Source: CAZHLD01 sp964533185
GTDB lineage: Bacteria > Acidobacteriota > Terriglobia > Acidiferrales > UBA7541
Direction of reading: 5' to 3'
NCBI GenBank assembly: GCA_964533185.1
Contig: CAZHLD010000009.1
Coordinates: 1-64,000 of the forward strand
DNA: 64,000 nt
The position numbers and the translations under genes were made by a program. A model generated the notes under the pieces. The model was not told the origin of the DNA. It searched no databases and worked only from the letters and a program-made list of their open reading frames with translations. This document shows positions 23,449 through 31,664 of this stretch, in pieces. The first letter of the stretch is position 1; every line of letters starts with the position of its first letter.

Positions 23449-23823
23449 GTGGCAGGACCGGCCATGCGCGCCCCCGACCATTCGGGGGGTCCGGCCACAA
23501 GAGCCGCTGAGGAAAACGGACGCGGCGTGGGACTTTTGGGGCGTATCTTCCAATTCCTTATTTGGCTGCTGCTGCTGAGCTGGGTCCTCTGGCTCGTGCG
23601 ACGAATTTTCGCCGCACCCAAGGACTCGCGCAAGCAGCAGTCGCAAGTCCCGTCGGGCCGCGAGCCGCGACGCTTGTTCCGCGACCCAGTTTGCGGCATC
23701 CACGTCTCCCCGGAGATTTCTTGCTCCCTGGAGGATTCGGGCCAGGTGGTTCATTTCTGCTCGGTCGCCTGTCGCGAGCGCTATCAGGCTTCGCAGCGGC
23801 ATGCGGCCGGTGGATCAGCGTAA
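23449..23823 (+). CDS. single-pass membrane protein with TRASH/YHS-like metal-binding domain
   Basis: The C-terminal part (DPVCGIHVSPEISCSLED, then HFCSVACRERYQA) has the Cys pattern C-x11-C…C-x3-C typical of TRASH/YHS-like metal-binding domains. Before it is one membrane helix (IFQFLIWLLLLSWVLWLV). The layout matches the PP0621 family. The frame opens at GTG 23449, but its first 25 codons contain a strong hairpin (CCCCCGA/TCGGGGG) and look untranslated. GTG 23527 (protein starting GLLGRIFQFL) is an equally likely start. It lies 13 bases before the glutamate dehydrogenase gene. Confidence 0.7.
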   Translation: MAGPAMRAPDHSGGPATRAAEENGRGVGLLGRIFQFLIWLLLLSWVLWLVRRIFAAPKDSRKQQSQVPSGREPRRLFRDPVCGIHVSPEISCSLEDSGQVVHFCSVACRERYQASQRHAAGGSA

Positions 23824-23836
23824 GGAGAAAACTCAG

Positions 23837-25138
23837 ATGGCGATGGTTGCAAAAGCCGCTCCCCAGCCGATGATGCCGCGCATGGCGCCGCGGGAAGACC
23901 TGAACCCGTTCCGCATTTCGCAGATCCAGTTCGATATGGCGGCCGAGTATCTGAAGCTCGATCCCGGCCTGCGCCAGGTATTGCGCCAGCCCAAGCGCAT
24001 CCTCGAGGTCTCCATCCCCGCGAAGATGGACAGCGGACAGCTCAAGGTCTTCACCGGCTACCGCGTGCAGCATAACGTGGCGCGCGGCCCGGCCAAAGGC
24101 GGCATTCGCTACCACCCCAACGTCACACTCGATGAAGTGAAGGCGCTGGCGGCGTGGATGACGTGGAAGACAGCCACCGTCAATATCCCTTATGGCGGCG
24201 GCAAGGGCGGAATCATCTGTGACCCGAAGCGGATGAGCCACAACGAGCTCGAACGCATGACCCGCCGTTACACTTCGGAGATCCTCCCCATCATCGGCCC
24301 CGAGCGCGATATTCCCGCTCCCGACATGTACACCGACGCGCAGACCATGGCCTGGATCATGGACACCTATTCGATGACCGTGGGCTACTCCGCGCTCGGC
24401 GTCGTCACTGGCAAGCCCGTCTCTCTGGGCGGCTCGCTCGGTCGCAACGAAGCTACCGCGCGCGGGTGTCTCTTTGTCGCCGAGGAGGCCTGCAAGATCA
24501 AGAGGATGTCCATACGCGGGGCCACCGTCGCCATCCAGGGCTTCGGCAACGCCGGCGCCATCGCCGCGCGCCTCTTCGCAGAGAAAAAGGCCAGGATCAT
24601 TGCCGTCAGCGACTCGCGCGGCGGCGTCTTCAACTCCCGCGGCATCGACCCGATGAAGGCCGTCCGCTATAAGGAACGCTCCGGCACCGTCGTGGGCATG
24701 CCCGGCGCCTCGCGCATCTCCAACGACGACCTGGTCACGCTCAAGTGCGACATCCTGATTCCGGCCGCACTCGAAAACGTCATCACCCTTCACAATGCCG
24801 ACCAGATCAAGGCAAAAATCATCGCCGAGGCCGCCAACGGCCCCACCACGCCCCACGCCGACGAAGTCCTGGCCCGCAAGGGTATCTTCATGCTGCCGGA
24901 CATCCTTGCCAACGCCGGCGGCGTCACCGTCAGCTACTTCGAATGGGCGCAGAACCTGCAGGGCTTCTTCTGGGAGGAAGCCGAGGTCAATAACCGCCTG
25001 GCCATCGTCATGCGCCGCGCGTTTGCCGACGTGTACGAGACTAGCCGCAAGTATCACACCCACATGCGCGCCGCCGCCTACATTCTCTCCGTCGGCCGCG
25101 TCGCCGACGCTACGCTCGTCCGCGGCCTTTTCCCGTAG
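23837..25138 (+). CDS. glutamate dehydrogenase (Glu/Leu/Phe/Val dehydrogenase family)
   Basis: Catalyses oxidative deamination of glutamate to 2-oxoglutarate and ammonia. The ATG at 23837 has AAGGAGAAAA upstream. The frame opens at 23801. The 433-residue protein shows GPAKGGIRYHPNV, the catalytic Lys in NIPYGGGKGGIICDPK, the Asp in DIPAPDMYTD, the coenzyme site AIQGFGNAGAIAARLFAE and the C-terminal GGVTVSYFEWAQNLQG. The length fits hexameric bacterial enzymes. NAD or NADP preference cannot be settled by eye. Together with gltD nearby it points to glutamate as a nitrogen hub. Confidence 0.96.
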   Translation: MAMVAKAAPQPMMPRMAPREDLNPFRISQIQFDMAAEYLKLDPGLRQVLRQPKRILEVSIPAKMDSGQLKVFTGYRVQHNVARGPAKGGIRYHPNVTLDEVKALAAWMTWKTATVNIPYGGGKGGIICDPKRMSHNELERMTRRYTSEILPIIGPERDIPAPDMYTDAQTMAWIMDTYSMTVGYSALGVVTGKPVSLGGSLGRNEATARGCLFVAEEACKIKRMSIRGATVAIQGFGNAGAIAARLFAEKKARIIAVSDSRGGVFNSRGIDPMKAVRYKERSGTVVGMPGASRISNDDLVTLKCDILIPAALENVITLHNADQIKAKIIAEAANGPTTPHADEVLARKGIFMLPDILANAGGVTVSYFEWAQNLQGFFWEEAEVNNRLAIVMRRAFADVYETSRKYHTHMRAAAYILSVGRVADATLVRGLFP

Positions 25139-25165
25139 CCCGGGCCGCTTTACCAGCGCGGCCCA

Positions 25166-25663
25166 TCAATTGTCTCTTGGGTTCTTTCTCTGGCTCTCTT
25201 CGAGGAGAACTTCCAACTCGGCGATTGCCTCGAAGTCGCGTGGGCGCCCCACCGCCCGCTTTACCTCAATCAAGCGCCTCAACTTAAGACACCGGCAGTT
25301 CACGCCGAAAATCTGAATCTGGATCGTGTGCGATTGGAGGTCTTCATATCGCCCGCCGCCGGTGATTTCGCCAAAGAGATCCAGCGCACCGAGGTCCGTC
25401 TGCAACGTGAAGTTTAGTCCGCTCTCGACGGTCTTCTGGTCGAAGCGGAAGGGAAGTCCAACTGGCGCTCCGCGGAGAGAGGGTCTGAGCGGGGCGAGCG
25501 ATTTCACGAGCCGCCCAATGTTTTCCGATGTCCTGCGGTACACGACGTCAAGGTCCCTGGTGAGCCGAACCGAGCCATGTGCCGTCGCGGCAACGCCACC
25601 GATGAGAATGAACTCGACGCCATTCTTCGCCAATATCTCGAGTAATGAGCCGAAGTTCGTCAT
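25166..25663 (-). CDS. nucleotidyltransferase-fold protein (AbiEii/MNT-like)
   Basis: A 165-residue protein with the start of a nucleotidyltransferase domain: VEFILIGGVAATAHGSVRLT followed by RDLDVVYRR. The Gly-Gly and Asp-x-Asp spacing is typical of MNT/AbiEii-type folds. The DLD pair near residue 40 would be the metal-binding aspartates. The C-terminal LIEVKRAVGRPRDFEAIAEL is also typical of this group. It is encoded with a four-base overlap after a small protein (25660-25881), giving a two-gene module like toxin-antitoxin pairs. Activity and toxicity are inferred only. Confidence 0.75.
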   Translation of the reverse strand: MTNFGSLLEILAKNGVEFILIGGVAATAHGSVRLTRDLDVVYRRTSENIGRLVKSLAPLRPSLRGAPVGLPFRFDQKTVESGLNFTLQTDLGALDLFGEITGGGRYEDLQSHTIQIQIFGVNCRCLKLRRLIEVKRAVGRPRDFEAIAELEVLLEESQRKNPRDN

Positions 25664-25881
25664 GACTCGTTGCGCGGCGCCTTGCGCAGCTCTTCCGCAA
25701 ACCGCTGCAGCTCCATAAGCTCGTTCAGTCGCTGCTCCGGCGTGAGCTTCAGGCTTTCTCGAATCAGCGTTCGATCGATGTCCTTCTTATAAGCTTCGAT
25801 CACCGGATCGACCCGCAAAGGTGCTGCCTTCTTGGCAGGGTGGGTCCGTGCGCTCCGCCGTTTTTTCTTCAATCGACTCAC
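25660..25881 (-). CDS. small helical protein paired with a nucleotidyltransferase (candidate antitoxin)
   Basis: From GTG 25881, with GGAGAT directly upstream, the product is 73 residues. It has a basic N-terminus (SRLKKKRRSARTHPAKK) followed by VIEAYKKDIDRTLIRESLKL and TPEQRLNELMELQRFAEELR, both helical. The stop overlaps the start of the nucleotidyltransferase gene by four bases (ATGA). The arrangement (a small basic or helical first gene, then an MNT-type gene) is common for toxin-antitoxin-like modules. Upstream codons to 26055 have no support. Confidence 0.65.
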   Translation of the reverse strand: MSRLKKKRRSARTHPAKKAAPLRVDPVIEAYKKDIDRTLIRESLKLTPEQRLNELMELQRFAEELRKAPRNES

Positions 25882-26062
25882 GCCATCTCCAAGTCTAACA
25901 TCGCCGCTCAGATTTGCACATTCATCCACAGCCTTCCACAGGTCACACACCCAAAAATATTCTTGCGCCCGACGCGCATCAGTCGTACAGTCTGAAGTTG
26001 CGGGCACACTCGCAGCACCGAGTGCAGCCGGCAAACGTGTCTGGCGCGGAGGCACGCTACTC

Positions 26063-26956
26063 GTGGCAACGCAGAACGGTCACAGCAACTCGGCACCGCC
26101 GATCGTCCTCACCATCGCGGGATTTGATCCTTCCTGCGGCGCCGGCATCGCCGCAGACCTGAAAACCATCTCGGCACACAACTGCTACGGCGTCGCCGCC
26201 GTCACCGCGCTCACCGCACAATCCACGCAAGGAGTCCGCAGCACGCACATCACGCCCGCCGCTGTGCTTCGCGCGCAGCTCGACGCGCTCATCGAAGACG
26301 TGCACATCGCCGCCGTGAAAATCGGCATGTTGGGCAACCGCGCCAACGCCGTCGTCGTCGCCGAATTCCTCGACCGCGGCAAGTTCGAGCGCGTTGTGCT
26401 TGACCCTGTTGCCCGCGCGCAGTCAGGCGGAGCAGAGCTGCTCGATGCTGGCGGGCTGAAGTATCTGGCGGAAGAACTGATGCAGCGCGCGACCATCGTC
26501 ACGCCCAACATCGCCGAAGCCGAGTTGCTCACCGGCAGCGAAATCAAAGACCTCGCTGCCATGGAGGCTGCCGCGCGGAAATTGTTCGAGCGCGGCGCGC
26601 ACGCTGTCCTGGTGAAGGGCGGGCACATGGACAAGGCGATTGACTTGCTCTTCGACGGCCTGGAAGTGTTCACGCTGGACGGCGAGCGCGTAAAGACCGA
26701 AAATACCCACGGCTCCGGTTGCACGCTTTCTTCAGCCATCGCCGCGCATCTGGCTTGCGGGCGCCAGCTCACCGATGCCGTCATGTTGGCCAAAGCCTAC
26801 GTCACCAAAGCCATTGAAAAGGGTTTCCCCATCGGCAAAGGCCCCGGCCCGCTGAACCACTTCTATCGCTTCCTGCATGAGCCCGCGCCGCGCGGCACCC
26901 ACGAAGTCCCCCAGCACGGCCTGCACCCCGCCGCCGAGCCTGCTACCCACCGCTGA
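26063..26956 (+). CDS. thiD: hydroxymethylpyrimidine/phosphomethylpyrimidine kinase
   Basis: ThiD phosphorylates HMP and HMP-P in thiamine synthesis. The start is GTG 26063, chosen because GGAGG lies 10 bases upstream. The frame opens at 25832. The 297-residue protein shows TIAGFDPSCGAGIAADLKTI (substrate loop), GVAAVTALTAQSTQGV, KIGMLGNR, the catalytic Cys-containing loop ENTHGSGCTLSSAIAAHLA (residues about 214-232), and a C-terminal FPIGKGPGPLNHFYR. The length is about 25 residues over the usual 265-270 because of a Pro/His-rich tail. No TPP riboswitch is visible upstream. No other thi genes are nearby. Confidence 0.94.
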   Translation: MATQNGHSNSAPPIVLTIAGFDPSCGAGIAADLKTISAHNCYGVAAVTALTAQSTQGVRSTHITPAAVLRAQLDALIEDVHIAAVKIGMLGNRANAVVVAEFLDRGKFERVVLDPVARAQSGGAELLDAGGLKYLAEELMQRATIVTPNIAEAELLTGSEIKDLAAMEAAARKLFERGAHAVLVKGGHMDKAIDLLFDGLEVFTLDGERVKTENTHGSGCTLSSAIAAHLACGRQLTDAVMLAKAYVTKAIEKGFPIGKGPGPLNHFYRFLHEPAPRGTHEVPQHGLHPAAEPATHR

Positions 26957-27005
26957 CAATCGAAAATCGAAACTGGAAACTCGCCCGAGTGGGCAGACTT
27001 GTTTG

Positions 27006-28271
27006 TTAGCGGCGAAACACAAGCCGCCCAGCAACAATCGTCGCCATCGGCGCGCCGCGGAAACTGCGCCCGTCAAACGGGGAATTGCGCGACTTACTGG
27101 CCGATTCCGCCGCGTGAAACGTCCAACCATGTTCATTTGAAAAAATGGTCAAGTCGGCCGACTGGCCTGCGGCGATGCGCCGCTCGATGCCCAGCACGCG
27201 GGCGGGGCCCGTGGTGAAAAGCTCGACCAGCCGCATCAGCGACATCCGCCCGGAGTGAACGAGCTGCTCGAGCGCTAGCGCCAGCGCCGTCTCAAAACCG
27301 GTCACACCAAACGGTGCGCGGTCAAACTCCACCTCTTTCAGGGCCGGCTCGTGCGGCGCGTGGTCGGTGGCGATGGCATCCACGGTGCCGTCGGCCAGCC
27401 CCTCAAGCAATGCTTCGCGGTCTTCGCGCGCCGCCAGCGGCGGGTTCATCTTGTAATGCGTGTCGTACCCCACGTCCTCATCGGTCAACGTGAAGTGGTG
27501 CGGCGTTACTTCGCAGCTTACCGGCAGCCCCTTCTGCTTGGCCTCGCGAACCAGCTCGAGCGATTTCTTGGCCGAGAGATGGGCCACATGGAATCTGCAG
27601 CCGGTCAGCTCCACCACCTGCAAGTCCCGCGCAACGGCGATGGATTCCGCCGCAGCGGGCATCCCCTGGTGTCCCAGCCGCACCGACCGCGGCCCTTCGC
27701 GCATCACCGCACCGGCCGCCAGCGACGAGTCCTCGCAGTGGTCAATCACCGGCAGGCCGAGTGAGTGGCAGTAGTCCATCACCTGCCGCAATAGTTTTGC
27801 ATTGGCGATGGGCCGCCCGTCGTCGCTCACCGCGACGATCCCAGCCTTCTGCATTGCCGCAATTTCCGCGATGGCCTCGCCTTTGCTTTCCTTCGACGCC
27901 GCTCCAATCGGCCACACCCGCGCCATCCCCGCCGCGTCGGCGCGCTCAACAATCGATCGCGTCACCGACGCGTTGTCGTTCACCGGCCGCGTATTGGGCA
28001 TCGCGCACACGGCCGTAAATCCGCCACGTACCGCCGCCCGCGTCCCGGTTTCAATTGTTTCCGACGATTCGCCTCCCGGCTCGCGCAGGTGGCAATGCAG
28101 GTCAATGAACCCCGGCGCAACGATCAACCCCTTCGCGTCAAACTCTTCCGCGTCAGCCGCTTGAATCCCGGCCGAAACCTGCGCGATGCGCTCTCCATCG
28201 AGCAACACATCGAGCTGCGCGTCGGTCCCGCTCGCCGGATCCACCACGCGTCCGTTCTTAATCAGCAGCAT
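27006..28271 (-). CDS. pyrC: dihydroorotase
   Basis: Converts carbamoyl-aspartate to dihydroorotate, the third step of pyrimidine synthesis. The 421-residue amidohydrolase shows VAPGFIDLHCHLREPGGESS (zinc-binding HxH, residues about 53-70), KAGIVAVSDDGRP, VIDHCEDSSLAAGA, FHVAHLSAKKSLELV and IATDHAPHEPALKEVEF. These match the type I PyrC group. The start overlaps the end of pyrB by 14 bases, so the genes pyrR-pyrB-pyrC form one minus-strand operon. Confidence 0.97.
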   Translation of the reverse strand: MLLIKNGRVVDPASGTDAQLDVLLDGERIAQVSAGIQAADAEEFDAKGLIVAPGFIDLHCHLREPGGESSETIETGTRAAVRGGFTAVCAMPNTRPVNDNASVTRSIVERADAAGMARVWPIGAASKESKGEAIAEIAAMQKAGIVAVSDDGRPIANAKLLRQVMDYCHSLGLPVIDHCEDSSLAAGAVMREGPRSVRLGHQGMPAAAESIAVARDLQVVELTGCRFHVAHLSAKKSLELVREAKQKGLPVSCEVTPHHFTLTDEDVGYDTHYKMNPPLAAREDREALLEGLADGTVDAIATDHAPHEPALKEVEFDRAPFGVTGFETALALALEQLVHSGRMSLMRLVELFTTGPARVLGIERRIAAGQSADLTIFSNEHGWTFHAAESASKSRNSPFDGRSFRGAPMATIVAGRLVFRR

Positions 28272-29238
28272 CGCTGAAGCCTTTTATCACGTCGTTCGCA
28301 TCACCCGGCGTGCCCAGAGTCAGCAGGAGCAGCAGCGCCATGCGCACAGCCAGTCCGTTGGTCACCTGTTCGAGCACGCACGACTGCGGCCCGTCGGCCA
28401 CCGCCGGGTCAATCTCCAGTCCTCGCACCATCGGTCCGGGGTGAAGCACCAGCGCGTCCGGCCGCGCCCGCCGCAACCGCTCGGGCGTGAGCTGGTAGAG
28501 AAGCACATACTCCTCCAGCGCCAGCGCCGGTTCGTTGTGCCGCTCCTGCTGCACGCGCAGCACGAGCACCACGTCTGCGCCCTCGAGCGCTTCTTCAATT
28601 CGCGCCACGCGACGGATCGAGCTGCCCGGCGGCGCCAGGCATTCGAGCTCGCGCGGCAGCCACATCGCCGGCCCGCACAGCGTGAACCGGCAGCCGAATT
28701 TTCCCAGCAACTGGATGTTCGAGCGCGCCACGCGGCTGTGCTGCACGTCGCCGAGGATGGTGACGTTCAGCCCCGCAAGCGTCTCTCGACGGTCGCGAAT
28801 GGTCAGCGCATCCAGCAACGCCTGCGTTGGGTGTTCGTGCGTGCCGTCGCCCGCATTGATCACCGGAATCTCGATTCGCTCCGCGACGAAGTGCGGCGCG
28901 CCCGACGAACTATGGCGCATCACGATGCAATCGGGCTTCATCGCATCGAGCGTTCGCACTGTATCGAGCAGCGACTCCCCCTTGCGCAAGCTCGACGCCT
29001 CCGCCTGCAAATTCATCGTGTCCGCGCCCATCCGCGCCGCTGCGGTGGCAAAACTGATCCGCGTGCGCGTGGAAGGCTCAAAGAAAGCCAGCGCCGCCGA
29101 TTTGCCGCGCAGCGTGGCCAGTTTTTTCAGGGGGTGGCGCTGGATCTGCTGTAAGGGCTTTGCCTGGTCAAGAAGAAATGTAATCTGCTCGGCGGTAAGC
29201 GGTTCGATGCCGAGCATGTGGTGAAAACGGTGCGGCAC
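28258..29238 (-). CDS. pyrB: aspartate carbamoyltransferase catalytic subunit
   Basis: Joins carbamoyl phosphate and aspartate. The 326-residue protein has the carbamoyl-phosphate motif FFEPSTRTRISFATAAARMG, INAGDGTHEHPTQALLDAL, NVTILGDVQHSRVARSNI and LHPGPMVRGLEIDPAV. HHMLGIEPLTAEQITFLLDQ opens the domain. No pyrI regulatory subunit is seen. It is the class that works with a PyrC partner in many bacteria. The position directly between pyrR and pyrC supports the operon. Confidence 0.97.
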   Translation of the reverse strand: MPHRFHHMLGIEPLTAEQITFLLDQAKPLQQIQRHPLKKLATLRGKSAALAFFEPSTRTRISFATAAARMGADTMNLQAEASSLRKGESLLDTVRTLDAMKPDCIVMRHSSSGAPHFVAERIEIPVINAGDGTHEHPTQALLDALTIRDRRETLAGLNVTILGDVQHSRVARSNIQLLGKFGCRFTLCGPAMWLPRELECLAPPGSSIRRVARIEEALEGADVVLVLRVQQERHNEPALALEEYVLLYQLTPERLRRARPDALVLHPGPMVRGLEIDPAVADGPQSCVLEQVTNGLAVRMALLLLLTLGTPGDANDVIKGFSDAAD

Positions 29239-29264
29239 GTTTCCTCGGAACGGGGCCTGCGGCG

Positions 29265-29813
29265 TCAGGGGACGCGTTCGACCAGCATGACGCGCTCCTC
29301 GCGGTCCACCTCGTTCAGGCGGACCTCGATGATTTCCATGTCACTTGTCTGCACGATGCGCCCGATGAACGTGGACTCGATGGGCAGCTCGCGGTGCCCG
29401 CGGTCAATCAGCACGCACAGGCGCACGCGGCGAGGCCGCCCCAGGTCGAACAGACCATTCATCGCCGCGCGAATCGTCCGACCGGTGTACAGCACGTCGT
29501 CCACCAGGATCAGGTCCTTGTCGTCGACGCCAAACGTGATCTCGCTGGACTGCACCACCGGCTGTTCCGCTATCATCGAGAGGTCGTCGCGGTAGAGGGT
29601 GATGTCCAGCGTGCCCACCGGCACGTCCACACCATCAATCCCGCGCATGGCCTGCGCGATTCGCTGCGCCAGCGGCACCCCGCGCCGGCGGATTCCGATC
29701 AGCGCCAGGTTGGTCGTGCCGCCGGTCTTTTCGATAATCTCATGCGCCAGCCGCTGCACGGTGCGGTCAATTTCCGTGGCGCTCATCAATTGCGACTTTT
29801 CCACAACGCGCAT
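29265..29813 (-). CDS. pyrR: bifunctional pyrimidine operon regulator / uracil phosphoribosyltransferase
   Basis: 182 residues of the PyrR family: IDRTVQRLAHEIIEKTGG, LIGIRRRGVPLAQRI, the PRPP-binding DLILVDDVLYTGRTIRAAM (residues about 100-118) and RPRRVRLCVLIDRGHRELP. PyrR proteins of Firmicutes bind the pyr mRNA and cause attenuation. I do not see a clear PyrR-binding loop or antiterminator in the roughly 100 bases upstream or in the 26 bases before pyrB, so the regulatory mechanism here is open. It is first in the operon. Confidence 0.95.
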   Translation of the reverse strand: MRVVEKSQLMSATEIDRTVQRLAHEIIEKTGGTTNLALIGIRRRGVPLAQRIAQAMRGIDGVDVPVGTLDITLYRDDLSMIAEQPVVQSSEITFGVDDKDLILVDDVLYTGRTIRAAMNGLFDLGRPRRVRLCVLIDRGHRELPIESTFIGRIVQTSDMEIIEVRLNEVDREERVMLVERVP

Positions 29814-29915
29814 CGGGCCGCTATCCTAACACAGAGGTCCTTCCGCCCACAGCGCGCTCCGGCCGCACGCGCCGCGCCCGTGATAAACTCACCCGCTCCA
29901 GGGGAGGACGTGAAC

Positions 29916-31550
29916 ATGAATCTTGCCAAACGGTTTCTTGCCATCTTCCTTTGCGCCGCACTCCTTCTTTCTGCACCGTCATTGGTTCTTGGGCAGTCCT
30001 CAACTGCGCCCCGAGCCGCCTCCTCCCCTCAGCGCCCCAAACTCGTCGTCGTGATGGTCATCGACCAGTTCCGCGCCGATTTTCTCGACCGCTTCCGCAG
30101 CCGCTTCGGCCCCGGCGGATTCAACCGCCTGCTGCGCGAAGGCGCCAACTTCTCCGAGTGCTTCTATCCCTACGCCATCACCGAAACCGGTCCGGGCCAT
30201 GCCACCCTCGCCACCGGCACCACACCCGACCGCCACGGCATCGCCTCCAACGACTGGTACGATGCGCGGCACAAGAAGGTGGTCGAAGCCGCCGAGGACG
30301 ATTCCACCCGCATCGTGGGCGGCATTGCCGACCGCGTCGGCGCTTCACCGCGCAACCTGCTGGGCACCACCCTCGCCGCCGAACTTCGCTTGGCCACTGC
30401 CGGCCAGTCCAAAGTCTACGGCGTCGCGATCAAAGACCGCTCGGCCATGTTCTCCACCGGCCCGGGAGCACCGGGCGCTTTCTGGTACGAAACCTCTTCA
30501 GGCCGCTTCATATCCAGCACGTACTATTACAAAAACGGTCTGCCTACCTGGACCACAACCTTCAATGACCGCAAGCCCGCCGATCGCTACTACGGCAAAA
30601 ACTGGACCATTGGCGGCCGCGTCGCTCTCGACATGTCCACGCCCGAGGGCAAGCCCAACCGCGCGTATTACGGCAACATCCGCTCCACCCCCTACGGCAA
30701 CGAGCTCGTCATCGAATTCGCCCGCGAGATTCTCGAGAAGGAATCTCTCGGCACTGACCCCGTCACCGACTTCCTGTTTGTCGGCCTCTCGGCCAACGAC
30801 TACGTCGGCCACCGGTGGGGACCCTACAGCGATGAGGTTGCCGACATCACCGTGAAGACCGACGCGCAGATCGCCAACTTCCTGAGTTATCTCGACCAGA
30901 AAGTCGGCAAGGGCAACTACTGGGTGGTCCTCTCAGGTGATCACGGTGTTGCCCCAACACTTGCGCAAGCCCGCTCCTTCGGCCTCGATGCAAAAAACCT
31001 CGACCTGAAAAGCGCCTTGACCACAATCTCAACGGCTCTCATCTCTCGTTGGGGCCCGGGCGACTGGTTCATCCTGGATGCCCCCGGCACGCTCAACCGC
31101 GAGACTCTGGCAAAGTACAAAGTAAGCGTCGAGGAAGCCGCTCGTGCCGCAGGCGAAGCGGCCATGACCATCGACGGCATCCTCGGCTACGTCACTGCAG
31201 AAAGGGCTGTCGCTCCTGCTTCCATTGTTCGCGCTTATCGTCTGAGCTATTTCCCCGGCCGCACGCCCGACCTGTTTCTTGTGCAGGAACCCTTCTCTCT
31301 CTGGAACGGCGACCGCGGCGGCACCACCCACGGCACGCCCTACAGCTACGACACTCACGTCCCGCTCATCTTCTACGGCAGCGTCTTCCGCACCGGCACG
31401 TACCGCGAAAACATTTCCACAACGGATCTCGCTCCCACGCTGGCCGCCGCACTCAGTATCAATCAGCCTTCACTGGCCACGGGCCGTGTGCTCACGCAAG
31501 CTTTGCGCGCGCCGCAGTCCGCCGCGGCCGCGACCATGAACAGACCGTAA
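29916..31550 (+). CDS. exported alkaline phosphatase superfamily protein (PafA-like)
   Basis: The start is ATG 29916, after GGGGAGGA. GTG 29910 is possible. A signal peptide (MNLAKRFLAIFLCAALLLSA, cleavage after VLGQ) is followed by LVVVMVIDQFRADFLDRFRS and GGFNRLLREGANFSECFYPY. The nucleophile region AITETGPGHATLATGTTPDRH carries the Thr used instead of Ser in PafA phosphatases. GDHGVAPT (metal-binding) and THGTPYSYDTHVPLIFYG (final His ligand) follow. The 544-residue size fits PafA. It is expected to be periplasmic, releasing phosphate from organic monoesters with zinc. It is divergent from pyrR. Confidence 0.9.
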   Translation: MNLAKRFLAIFLCAALLLSAPSLVLGQSSTAPRAASSPQRPKLVVVMVIDQFRADFLDRFRSRFGPGGFNRLLREGANFSECFYPYAITETGPGHATLATGTTPDRHGIASNDWYDARHKKVVEAAEDDSTRIVGGIADRVGASPRNLLGTTLAAELRLATAGQSKVYGVAIKDRSAMFSTGPGAPGAFWYETSSGRFISSTYYYKNGLPTWTTTFNDRKPADRYYGKNWTIGGRVALDMSTPEGKPNRAYYGNIRSTPYGNELVIEFAREILEKESLGTDPVTDFLFVGLSANDYVGHRWGPYSDEVADITVKTDAQIANFLSYLDQKVGKGNYWVVLSGDHGVAPTLAQARSFGLDAKNLDLKSALTTISTALISRWGPGDWFILDAPGTLNRETLAKYKVSVEEAARAAGEAAMTIDGILGYVTAERAVAPASIVRAYRLSYFPGRTPDLFLVQEPFSLWNGDRGGTTHGTPYSYDTHVPLIFYGSVFRTGTYRENISTTDLAPTLAAALSINQPSLATGRVLTQALRAPQSAAAATMNRP

Positions 31551-31645
31551 CGCATCATTTGTGAACGCATCGTCCCGCTTGGCAACGAGCACCGACTTTT
31601 CCACAGTGCTCAGTGTCCTCCGCTGCTCCTCGGCCGCGTTCGTGG

Positions 31646-31651
31646 TAGAAT
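31646..31651 (+). promoter_or_regulatory. -10-like element TAGAAT upstream of pyrD
   Basis: TAGAAT ends 13 bases before the GTG start of pyrD, which would put the transcript start close to the start codon. No convincing -35 box is present. Confidence 0.35.
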
Positions 31652-31664
31652 CCCGTCACTGCTC

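Noticed and set aside
23558..25063. 501-residue frame antisense to glutamate dehydrogenase
   Set aside because: It overlaps a firmly identified gene, and its composition (Asp/Gly/Val-rich) is typical of a shadow frame.
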